Below the pieces are notes generated by a model. The model was not told the origin of the DNA. It made no database searches and saw only the letters and a list, made by a program, of their open reading frames with translations. The translations under genes were made by a program, and so were the position numbers. This document shows positions 41,552 through 48,613 of a stretch of 64,000 nucleotides of DNA, one piece after another; the stretch's first letter is position 1; each line of letters begins with the position of its first letter. The stretch lies in NCBI GenBank assembly GCA_035487295.1, contig DATHMH010000015.1, forward strand, positions 124,001-188,000, read 5' to 3'. This stretch comes from QIAW01 sp035487295. Its GTDB lineage: Bacteria; Acidobacteriota; Terriglobia; Terriglobales; Acidobacteriaceae.

Positions 41552-42070
41552 ATGCAAACCTTAAAATCAAACATGCGTAGCGCCGCAGGCGGAAGATCGC
41601 TCGCCGCAACCCGCTGCATGCAGGTGATTGCGTTGGTGGCGTTCTCTGTATTTTTCATGGGAGCTGGTGACGACTTCGATGCGCGCGTCAATACTCTGGG
41701 CCACAAAAAACTGATTTGCGTTTGCGGCTGCAACCAGATCTTGCTCGAGTGCAATCACGTGGGCTGCACCTACTCCGACCGGATGCGCAACGAGCTGATT
41801 GCCGCCGTTCAGCGCGGTGACAGCGACGACCTGGTGTTGCAGGCCTTTGTGCAGAAATACGGGCCGATCGTCCTGGCCGCGCCCACGACCACCGGCTTCA
41901 ACCAGATCGCATGGATCATGCCCTTCGCCGTGCTGCTGGCGGGGTTCTTTTTCGCGGGCATGATTGTGTTGAGTTGGAAAGACAAAACATCGCCGCCAGC
42001 GGGGACATCTGCACCGGGCGGGCGATTGGAAGAATTCAAGGAACAGGCGCGGCGGGAGACTGAACTATGA
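41552..42070 (+). CDS. CcmH-like cytochrome c maturation thiol protein
   Basis: A 172-residue protein with an N-terminal hydrophobic segment (about 24-38), a cysteine-rich motif LICVCGCNQILLECNHVGC (about 55-73) and a C-terminal membrane helix (about 119-139, WIMPFAVLLAGFFFAGMIVL). The motif replaces the LRCxxCQN of proteobacterial CcmH. This CxCGC form is, as I recall, usual in Acidobacteriota. It would reduce apocytochrome thiols for CcmF. It starts one base after the ccmF stop codon and overlaps the next gene by four bases. Confidence 0.82.
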   Translation: MQTLKSNMRSAAGGRSLAATRCMQVIALVAFSVFFMGAGDDFDARVNTLGHKKLICVCGCNQILLECNHVGCTYSDRMRNELIAAVQRGDSDDLVLQAFVQKYGPIVLAAPTTTGFNQIAWIMPFAVLLAGFFFAGMIVLSWKDKTSPPAGTSAPGGRLEEFKEQARRETEL

Positions 42071-42333
42071 TTCTTGCCGCTTGCGCCCTCTTCGCTCTCG
42101 GATTGCTGGCGTATGTTTTTTCCGTACCCCAGCAGATCGCGGCCGCTCCGGTCAAAGACCGCCTGGCTTACCTCTATGAGCGCAAGGAGGTAATTTACGA
42201 AAACCTGCGCGACTTGAATTTTGAGAACAAGGCGGGCAAGTTTTCGCCGGAAGATTATCAGGGCCTGCGGACATCGCTCGAAGAAGAAGCCGCCCGCGCG
42301 CTCGCCGAAATTGCGAAGCTGGAAGGAAAATAA
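42067..42333 (+). CDS. CcmI-like small membrane protein
   Basis: An 88-residue protein: one membrane helix (ILAACALFALGLLAYVF) then a helical hairpin (RKEVIYENLRDLNFENKAGK, FSPEDYQGLRTSLEEEAARA), which is the hallmark of the CcmI N-terminal region. The TPR domain of full CcmI is absent. It probably assists haem ligation. It is translationally coupled to the CcmH-like gene. Confidence 0.75.
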   Translation: MILAACALFALGLLAYVFSVPQQIAAAPVKDRLAYLYERKEVIYENLRDLNFENKAGKFSPEDYQGLRTSLEEEAARALAEIAKLEGK

Positions 42334-42375
42334 GTTTCTCGCCGCCGATTCACGCGGATGAACCCGGATCAAATC

Positions 42376-43623
42376 ATGTCTTTACTACTGAATCCTAAAA
42401 GCATTTTTCTGGTTTTATTTCTTGCCTTGGCCGCAGGGGCAGGCAACGCTTCCACCATCACCGGCAGCGTGAGAAATGGCACCACCAGCAAACCTTCGGC
42501 GGGCGACGATGTGATCCTGCTGAAACTGGCCGGCGGCATGGAAGAAGAAGCCCGCACCAGGAGCGATAGCCAGGGACGCTTCACGCTCGAGGCGCAAGAC
42601 GGCAACACGCCGCATGTGGTCCGGGTCATGCACCAGAAGGTGATGTATCACGCGATTGCCCCCCCGGGAACAACTTCGGTGGGCGAAGTCGTGGTCTACG
42701 AAGCCGTGCGCAAACTGCAGGGCATTACCGGCAGCGCCGATGTGATGCGCATGCAGAGCGATGGCGGCACGCTGCGAGTTGCCGAGATGTTTGTGCTGCG
42801 TAACGATTCCACTCCATCGCGTACGCTGATGAGCGACAGGACTTTTGAAATCTACCTGCCGGAAGGGGCGCAAATGGACGCTTCCTCGGCCACAAGTCCG
42901 GGCGGCATGGCGGTCAATTCGGCTCCGGTTCCTCTTCCCGAACGCGGTCATTACGCATTTGTTTTCCCCTTGCGACCGGGCGAGACCAAGTTCCGCATCG
43001 AATACCACATGCCTTATACCGGCTCGGCCAACTTCGTTCCGCGAGTTACGGTCCCAATGGAAATGATGGGGATTGAGCTACCTAAATCCATCGAGTTTTC
43101 CCCGGCGCAAGCGGAAAGCTATGGCACCGCGCTCGATGAAAAGGGAGTAGTTGTAGAGGTAGCCAAGAATATTGCGCCCGGCGCCGGACCCGCCTTTCGC
43201 ATCGCGGGAACCGGCGCGATTTCCCCGGAGGCGCTGAAGAGCCTGGAGGGCGGCGGCGAAGACAATTCAGGGAACCCACCCGACAGCGCAACGGCGGCTG
43301 CGCCGGCAAATCGTCCGGGCGGAGGCATGGCAGTGCCTGAAGGCACCCCAGACCCGATGGAGACTTACAGGTGGCCGCTCCTGATTGGATTTGTGGCGCT
43401 TCTTGGCGCCGGAGCTTTTTGGATGACGAGGCCGCAGAGCGTTCCTGCCACGGTTCCGCCTTCCGGGAGCCGCTCCACCCAATTGCTGGAAGCTTTGAAA
43501 GAAGAGCTCTTTCAATTGGAGAGCGACCGCCTGCAACAAAAGATTTCCGAGGAAGAATACACCAAGGCCAAAGCCGCCCTCGATACCACGCTGACGCGCG
43601 CCATGCAGCGGGCGAAAAACTAG
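42376..43623 (+). CDS. Exported carboxypeptidase-regulatory-like protein with CcmI-like tail
   Basis: A 415-residue protein with a signal peptide (IFLVLFLALAAGAGNA). An Ig-like carboxypeptidase regulatory domain follows (ITGSVRNGTTSKPSAGDDVI, RSDSQGRFTLEA). A beta-rich middle part comes next, then a Pro/Gly linker and one membrane helix (about 342-360, WPLLIGFVALLGAGAFWM). The C-terminal helical hairpin (about 380-412, LLEALKEELFQLESDRLQQ, ISEEEYTKAKAALD) resembles the CcmI hairpin of the preceding gene. ATG 42376 is chosen. An in-frame ATG at 42358 lies in a dispersed repeat. It is likely part of the Ccm operon. Confidence 0.78.
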   Translation: MSLLLNPKSIFLVLFLALAAGAGNASTITGSVRNGTTSKPSAGDDVILLKLAGGMEEEARTRSDSQGRFTLEAQDGNTPHVVRVMHQKVMYHAIAPPGTTSVGEVVVYEAVRKLQGITGSADVMRMQSDGGTLRVAEMFVLRNDSTPSRTLMSDRTFEIYLPEGAQMDASSATSPGGMAVNSAPVPLPERGHYAFVFPLRPGETKFRIEYHMPYTGSANFVPRVTVPMEMMGIELPKSIEFSPAQAESYGTALDEKGVVVEVAKNIAPGAGPAFRIAGTGAISPEALKSLEGGGEDNSGNPPDSATAAAPANRPGGGMAVPEGTPDPMETYRWPLLIGFVALLGAGAFWMTRPQSVPATVPPSGSRSTQLLEALKEELFQLESDRLQQKISEEEYTKAKAALDTTLTRAMQRAKN

Positions 43624-43631
43624 AAGCTACC

Positions 43632-43796
43632 TGGCTCTGTTGACATCCTTGAAAAAGCGTTGCTTTTTAAGAAGTGTCATCCTGAGCGAGGGCGAATGCC
43701 CGAGTCGAAGGACCCCGAAAATGTCTCAATCGTACAGGTTGCATCAAGGTATTTTCTGAAGAACTTGCTGGTGATGCAACGATGTCAACAAAACCA
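43632..43796. repeat. MITE-like nested inverted-repeat element
   Basis: Outer 16-bp arms (43632-43647 and 43781-43796, 14 of 16 complementary plus two G-U pairs) enclose an AAAAAGC/GCTTTTT hairpin (43652-43668) that could terminate the Ccm operon. Inside also lie the REP-like CATCCTGAGCGAGGGCG...CGAGTCGAAGGA unit (43677-43713) and perfect 9-bp arms GTTGCATCA/TGATGCAAC (43738-43780). No reading frame is present. Confidence 0.7.
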
Positions 43797-43843
43797 AGCT
43801 ATCATGAATGGTTTTGAAGGGCACAGCTTTCAATGCTCTACGT

Positions 43844-44167
43844 TCACGAAGACGATTTTTTGTCTTTGAGAAGCTGGCGCAGGATGTGCTGCTGGGCGTC
43901 GGTGAGTGAGACAAACTCCAAACCGTGAGCATGATTGTTTTGATGGCGCACCACGGCGTTCAGCACCATGGTGGCGCTTTTGTAGACCCTGGGCAGTTCG
44001 ATCTTTACCTGTTTGCCGGCGCTGACGCGATGGGTCAACACCACGCCCACGCCCGACTCGCAAATATCTTTGGTCTCGCCGGCCAGAATGTTCTTGCCTT
44101 CAACCACGCGGACTTCAGAGTACCAGACGCGGCGCTCATGCCGCCGGGTTGTGACGAAGTTAGACAC
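43844..44167 (-). CDS. PilZ domain protein
   Basis: A 107-residue protein that is almost entirely one PilZ domain: TRRHERRVWYSEVRVVEG (the RxxxR c-di-GMP region), ETKDICESGVGVVLTHRV (the D/NxSxxG-type strand, here CESGVG), then VVRHQNNHAHGLEFVSLT. It may bind cyclic di-GMP, although the second motif has Glu before Ser-Gly. The start is taken as GTG 44167 at VSNFVTTRR. A longer frame to 44443 gives an unlikely Cys-rich N-terminus that overlaps the Pnkp gene. It is transcribed in the same direction as, and downstream of, the RNA repair operon. Confidence 0.75.
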   Translation of the reverse strand: MSNFVTTRRHERRVWYSEVRVVEGKNILAGETKDICESGVGVVLTHRVSAGKQVKIELPRVYKSATMVLNAVVRHQNNHAHGLEFVSLTDAQQHILRQLLKDKKSSS

Positions 44168-44328
44168 AGGGCGCAATCCCTTACAGTCAGTTAAGATTTG
44201 AATGACTTGAGTATTGGCACTATACAACGACCGGACGGGAAAAGAAAGCGTTTTTGCCCCGGCTTCAGAGCTGCCGGGAATCCGGAGTGCATTGTCCTTC
44301 AGAGTGGGTGAGGTTAGAGGTTTTGTTT

Positions 44329-44352
44329 TTTCCCCGTGCTTCCGTGGTGAAA
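44329..44352. repeat. Dispersed motif CCCCGTGCTTCCGTGGTGAA
   Basis: The second copy of the CTCCGTGG-type intergenic motif (compare 24545 and 48391), just after the end of the Pnkp gene. Confidence 0.45.
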
Positions 44353-44363
44353 CTAATCCACAA

Positions 44364-46919
44364 CTACAGCCGGGGATCGACCGGCTCGCTTTCCAGCGCC
44401 AGCACGCCGAAGACGCACTCATGCACGCGCCGCAGCGGCTCATGCTGCACGAAGCGCCTGAGCGCTTCTATGCCGAGGGCAAATTCGCGTAACGCGAGAG
44501 AGCGTTTTCTTCCCAGTCCGCGCATGCGGAGCCGCTTGAGGTTTTCGGCGGACGTGTATTCCGGACCGTAAATGATGCGCAAGTATTCCCGGCCACGGCA
44601 TTTGACCGCTGGCTGAACTATCCCTTGCTTGTTCCGGGCGATGAAGCTCAGCGGTTTGACGACCATGCCTTCGCTTCCCGAACTCGTCTGTTCTTCCCAC
44701 CACTGGGCCGCCTCGTGCTCACTGGAGTCGCCGGAGAGATCGACCAGCTTGTACGGGGTTGCAAGTAAGAGCGAGGAATCCTGAGCGCAAAGGCGTGCCA
44801 AAATCTGCATGTGCCAGAGGTGGTCTTGATCGGCATGGAGAGTGCCTTCTGACGCCAGCAGATGAAAAGGCGCGAGCTTGAGATCAGTAAGAGCATGCAC
44901 CGGCCAGCAGTAGCGGCGGTAGGCTTCGACGTAGTCTTTTGCCATCTCTGCTCTTTCACGGTAGTGCTGCAGCAGAGGCAGAACATCCGCCTGATTGCGG
45001 CTTGATTGTTCCAGCGCCGAAACCGCCTGTTCCAGAGCTGCTCGCGCGGCGGAGCCGGTGGGAGCATATTGCAGACGCAGCAGGTCCTGGGCTTTGGCGG
45101 ACCAGGGCATGAGTTCGCAATCGAGGCATACCCAGTCGCTTTTCAGCTCCTCCCATAGCGCGGCCGATTCCAGCGCGCGATGCAGACAAGCGAAGAATTT
45201 AGATTCCAGGGCGGCATCGTTAAAAAAGCGGCGGCCTGTACGTGTATAGCAGACGCCGATTTCATCCTGCACGATGCCAAATCGCTTGAGTGCTGTCTGC
45301 CGGTCGCGGCAGAGCACCACGACTGCGCGCGAACCCATGTGCTTTTGCTCGCAGATAACTTTTTCGACGCCCTGATTGCGATAGTAAGCAAAGGCCTCGG
45401 CGGGATGCTCGAGCAGCCCGGGAGCATCGCTGGTTTCGCACGGCGACATAGTTGGAGGAAGATAAATCAACCACTTGGGATTGACCGCGAACCGGCTCAT
45501 CACCTCCAGCGCTGCAATGGCATTCTCCTCACGAATGGTGATGTTGCCCTGCAACGCGGTCTCAACGATTCTCTTGCCGACTACGTCATCAATTTCAAGC
45601 AGTTCATCGTGCTCGTGCTGGGCACTGAGAGGCGATTCAGCCGCTTTTTTCAGGAACGGCTTGGCTGACTCGTAATAGGTTTTCAGGGCCGGTACGGACA
45701 CCAACTCTTTTTCCGGATAGCGCAGCGCCGTCAGCTTGCCGCCAAAGACGCAGCCGGTATCAATGTTGATGGTGCGATTCAGCCACTGCGGCTCGGCCAC
45801 CGGGGTATGGCCATAGATGACCATGGCTTTGCCGCGATAGTCGGCAGCCCAGTTGTAGCGTACCGGCAGCCCGAATTCGTCGGTCTCGCCGGTGGTTTCG
45901 CCGAAGAGCGCAAAAGAACGCACCTCACCCGATCCTCGCCCCTGCATCTCTTCTTTCATGCCGGCATGGGCGACGACCAGTTTGCCATCGTCGAAGACAT
46001 AGTGGCTCACGAGATCGTCTAGAAACTTGGCGACTTCCTGTTTGAATTCCGGCGGTTCGTTTTCGAGTTGCGCAAGGGAATCTGCCAGTCCATGGGTCAG
46101 CTTGACTTCTTTGCCGCGCAGCTTTCGCAGCAGCTTTATGTCGTGGTTGCCGGGAACGCAAAATGCAGTTCCCGCAGAGACAATCTGCATCACTAGCCGC
46201 AATACCTGCGTAATTCCAGGGCCGCGGTCCACAAGATCGCCGACAAAGACAGCTTTGCGGCCTGCAGACGGAGTGACGGCGTAACCTCTCCCGTTGTTTT
46301 CGACCTTGTATCCGAGATTCGAAAGCAGGGTCAGCAGTTCATCGATGCAGCCGTGCACGTCGCCAATAATGTCGAAGGGGCCGTGCTCGTGCCTGAGGTT
46401 GTTCCACAGCGGCTGGCGCTCGATTTCAACCGCTTCCGCCTCTTCCGGCGAGGAGAAGACATGAACATGGCGAAAGCCTTCTTTCTCCAATCCCCGGATG
46501 GAGCGCCTTAGTTGCTGCGTCTGATTGCGGATGACGTGAGGGCCGAAGTTGCGGTCGGGGCGCGTACGATTGCGCTCCAGACAAAGTTTTTCAGGAATAT
46601 TAAGGACGATAGCAACAGGAATGGTATGGAACTCGCGCGCAATCGCCACCAGCGGTTGGCGCGCTTCAGGCTGCACGTTGGTGGCGTCAATTACCGTGAG
46701 CCGGCCCGCGGCCAGGCGCTTGCGCGCAATGAAATGCAGAACCGCAAAGGCGTCGGTGGTTGCGGATTGGTCATTCTCGTCGTCGGAGACAAGTCCCCGG
46801 CAAAAATCGGAAGACAGTACCTCGGTAGCTTTGAAGTGCTTGCGCGCAAAGGTGGATTTGCCGCATCCGGAGGGGCCAACCAGCACAACCAGAGAAAGTT
46901 CAGGGATGGTAATCTTCAT
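44364..46919 (-). CDS. pnkp: Polynucleotide kinase-phosphatase-ligase, bacterial Pnkp (RNA repair)
   Basis: An 851-residue three-domain RNA repair enzyme. The kinase domain (about 1-165) has the P-loop GPSGCGKST (Lys21) and phosphorylates 5'-OH ends. The metallophosphatase domain (about 180-420) has GDVHG (186-190), GDLVDRGP, GNHD (257-260) and HAG, and removes 2',3'-cyclic or 3' phosphates. The adenylyltransferase/ligase domain (about 475-850) has the adenylated Lys526 in EQKHMGSR. This is the full CthPnkp-type order. Its ATG overlaps the stop of hen1 by four bases, giving the classic Hen1-Pnkp RNA repair cassette, which heals cleaved RNAs such as tRNAs cut by ribotoxins and protects the junction. 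Confidence 0.95.
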   Translation of the reverse strand: MKITIPELSLVVLVGPSGCGKSTFARKHFKATEVLSSDFCRGLVSDDENDQSATTDAFAVLHFIARKRLAAGRLTVIDATNVQPEARQPLVAIAREFHTIPVAIVLNIPEKLCLERNRTRPDRNFGPHVIRNQTQQLRRSIRGLEKEGFRHVHVFSSPEEAEAVEIERQPLWNNLRHEHGPFDIIGDVHGCIDELLTLLSNLGYKVENNGRGYAVTPSAGRKAVFVGDLVDRGPGITQVLRLVMQIVSAGTAFCVPGNHDIKLLRKLRGKEVKLTHGLADSLAQLENEPPEFKQEVAKFLDDLVSHYVFDDGKLVVAHAGMKEEMQGRGSGEVRSFALFGETTGETDEFGLPVRYNWAADYRGKAMVIYGHTPVAEPQWLNRTINIDTGCVFGGKLTALRYPEKELVSVPALKTYYESAKPFLKKAAESPLSAQHEHDELLEIDDVVGKRIVETALQGNITIREENAIAALEVMSRFAVNPKWLIYLPPTMSPCETSDAPGLLEHPAEAFAYYRNQGVEKVICEQKHMGSRAVVVLCRDRQTALKRFGIVQDEIGVCYTRTGRRFFNDAALESKFFACLHRALESAALWEELKSDWVCLDCELMPWSAKAQDLLRLQYAPTGSAARAALEQAVSALEQSSRNQADVLPLLQHYRERAEMAKDYVEAYRRYCWPVHALTDLKLAPFHLLASEGTLHADQDHLWHMQILARLCAQDSSLLLATPYKLVDLSGDSSEHEAAQWWEEQTSSGSEGMVVKPLSFIARNKQGIVQPAVKCRGREYLRIIYGPEYTSAENLKRLRMRGLGRKRSLALREFALGIEALRRFVQHEPLRRVHECVFGVLALESEPVDPRL

Positions 46920-48313
46920 CGGCTGAAGACCCCCATTTGCGTGGGCGCGCCTACTTCGGGATCTTCATCGCCAATTGGGCGGAACTCTACGCTGTAGCCG
47001 AACTTTTGCGCGGTCGCGGTCGCCCAATTCTGGAATTGGTTGCGGCTCCACTCGAAGCGGTGGTCTTTATGCCGGAACTGACCAGCGGGAAGTGTGGGGA
47101 AACGCACATTGTATTCCGCATTGGGAGTGGTGATGACCACGCGTCCCGGCTGAGCGTGCTCGAACAGCATGCGCTCGAACGCGGCAAAACGCGGCTCGTC
47201 GAGGTGCTCGATCACTTCGACCACAGCGGCGGCGTCGAAGCCGGCGAGCCGCTTATCCTTATACATCAACGACCCTTGAAAGAGCCGGATTCGTTTTTTC
47301 TGGGTTGCCGGCAGGGTGTCGAGGCGCAGGCGCTCCTGCGCGACCTCGAGGCTGCGATAGGAAACATCCATGCCCACGATTTCATCGAATTGCTTTTCTT
47401 TCAGCAGTTCACGCAACAGCTTGCCTTCGCCGCAGCCCAAATCGAGCACACGTTTGGCGCCGCTTGCTTTCAGCTCCTGCGCAACCGCGCGCAGGCGCAT
47501 CTCATGGAGTTTGATAGGTTTTTCAATCTCAATTTCCTGCTCACTGCGCTGCTCCTGCTCTTCATCGGCCTCGGGCGCTTCTTCTTCCACCAGGCGGGCC
47601 AGCGCCTGCCGTGTCAGCTTGCGGAAGCGCAGGTAGCGGCTGACGATGGCCTCGCGTTCCGGATGCGACTGCAACCATCCCTTTCCATTTTCCAGCAACT
47701 TTTCCACCTCGGCCTGGCCGATCCAGTAATGCTTGTCGGCATCGAGTACCGGGATCAAAACGTAAAGATGAGTGAGCAACTGCTTCAGGGAAACTGAATT
47801 TTCCAGTTCGACCGTGTAGTAAGGCCCCGCGCCCCATTGCAGAAATTTTTCATCCAGGGGATGGTGGTTAGCCCGCACCTGGTATCCCAAAGGCTCAAAG
47901 AGCTTGCGCAGCAGCTCCTCGCCGCCACGGCAAGGTAGCACAGTAACGCGCGCCAAAAGCGGCAGCGGCTCGTGCACCAGTTCAGGCCGTTCTTTGCTCG
48001 TGCCCGCCATGGCGCTGCGAAAGACACGCGCGATGGCAACGCTGAGAAACGAAGATGCGACATAAGGACGATCGTTGACATATTGCTCCAGCAATCCGCC
48101 TTCGCCCGCAGGGCCGCGTTTCTTGCGTACCAATCCGACGGGATCAATATCGAGCAGCAGGGCGGCGGTGCAGCGTTCGGCAGCAGCTTCCGGATAGAAC
48201 ACGTGCGCCTCCCCAAACGCCAACGAAAACGACTGCAGGCGTGACGGATTCTTGTGCAACAAGTAGCCCAGGTCCGTAGCCGGAGCTTTGGTATTGGTGA
48301 TGGTCAGAAGCAT
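46916..48313 (-). CDS. hen1: 3'-terminal RNA ribose 2'-O-methyltransferase Hen1
   Basis: A 465-residue protein. The N-terminal half (about 1-225, beginning MLLTITNTKAPATDLGYLLH) is the bacterial Hen1 domain that activates Pnkp. A charged linker rich in Glu (about 240-265) leads to a SAM methyltransferase domain with RVLDLGCGEGKLL (about 288-300), VGMDVS, the metal-binding EVIEHL motif (about 366-371) and HKDHRFEWSRNQF near the C-terminus. It methylates the 2'-OH at the break before ligation, marking repaired RNA. ATG 48313 is preferred to an upstream one at 48367, since MLLTITN is the common start. It is translationally coupled to Pnkp. Confidence 0.94.
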   Translation of the reverse strand: MLLTITNTKAPATDLGYLLHKNPSRLQSFSLAFGEAHVFYPEAAAERCTAALLLDIDPVGLVRKKRGPAGEGGLLEQYVNDRPYVASSFLSVAIARVFRSAMAGTSKERPELVHEPLPLLARVTVLPCRGGEELLRKLFEPLGYQVRANHHPLDEKFLQWGAGPYYTVELENSVSLKQLLTHLYVLIPVLDADKHYWIGQAEVEKLLENGKGWLQSHPEREAIVSRYLRFRKLTRQALARLVEEEAPEADEEQEQRSEQEIEIEKPIKLHEMRLRAVAQELKASGAKRVLDLGCGEGKLLRELLKEKQFDEIVGMDVSYRSLEVAQERLRLDTLPATQKKRIRLFQGSLMYKDKRLAGFDAAAVVEVIEHLDEPRFAAFERMLFEHAQPGRVVITTPNAEYNVRFPTLPAGQFRHKDHRFEWSRNQFQNWATATAQKFGYSVEFRPIGDEDPEVGAPTQMGVFSR

Positions 48314-48371
48314 TGGGTGAGTCAAGTATAGAAGATGTTGGCGCTCTCGCGATTGGGTGTGGGGCACAGCA

Positions 48372-48424
48372 AATCCGGGTTCATCCGTGGCGAATCTTCT
48401 TTTCTCCGCGCCTCCGCGGTTAAC
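48372..48424. repeat. Dispersed intergenic motif (CCGGGTTCATCCG and CTCCGCGG parts)
   Basis: CCGGGTTCATCCGTGGCGAA followed by TTTTCTCCGCGCCTCCGCGG. The first part recurs inverted at about 42350-42370. The second part recurs at 24545 and 44329. Non-coding; function unknown. Confidence 0.5.
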
Positions 48425-48433
48425 TCTCGCCTT

Positions 48434-48454
48434 TGCTTGGAGCCTGGAGCTGCC
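48434..48454. repeat. Heptad array, AGCTNRR flavour
   Basis: Units TGCTTGG, AGCCTGG and AGCTGCC in 7-nt register in the gap between hen1 and the sensor kinase gene. The rest of this 300-bp gap (48314-48613) shows nothing more. Confidence 0.65.
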
Positions 48455-48613
48455 AACCGGCCTACGGCAAACCGACTTCTTCTAACAAAAAAACGTCAAT
48501 ATGCGGCGCACGCCTGCGATTGACAACCATGGTCTGGAGCGCAAGCATCATGCGTGCTAAGAACACGGTTGATATGGGGCGAGCGCGGATTCGCCGTCTG
48601 GTTGGGTATCACA

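Noticed and set aside
44168..44443. Long N-terminal extension of the PilZ protein
   Set aside because: The added residues are Cys/Ser-rich and are encoded opposite the end of the Pnkp frame; the domain is complete from GTG 44167.
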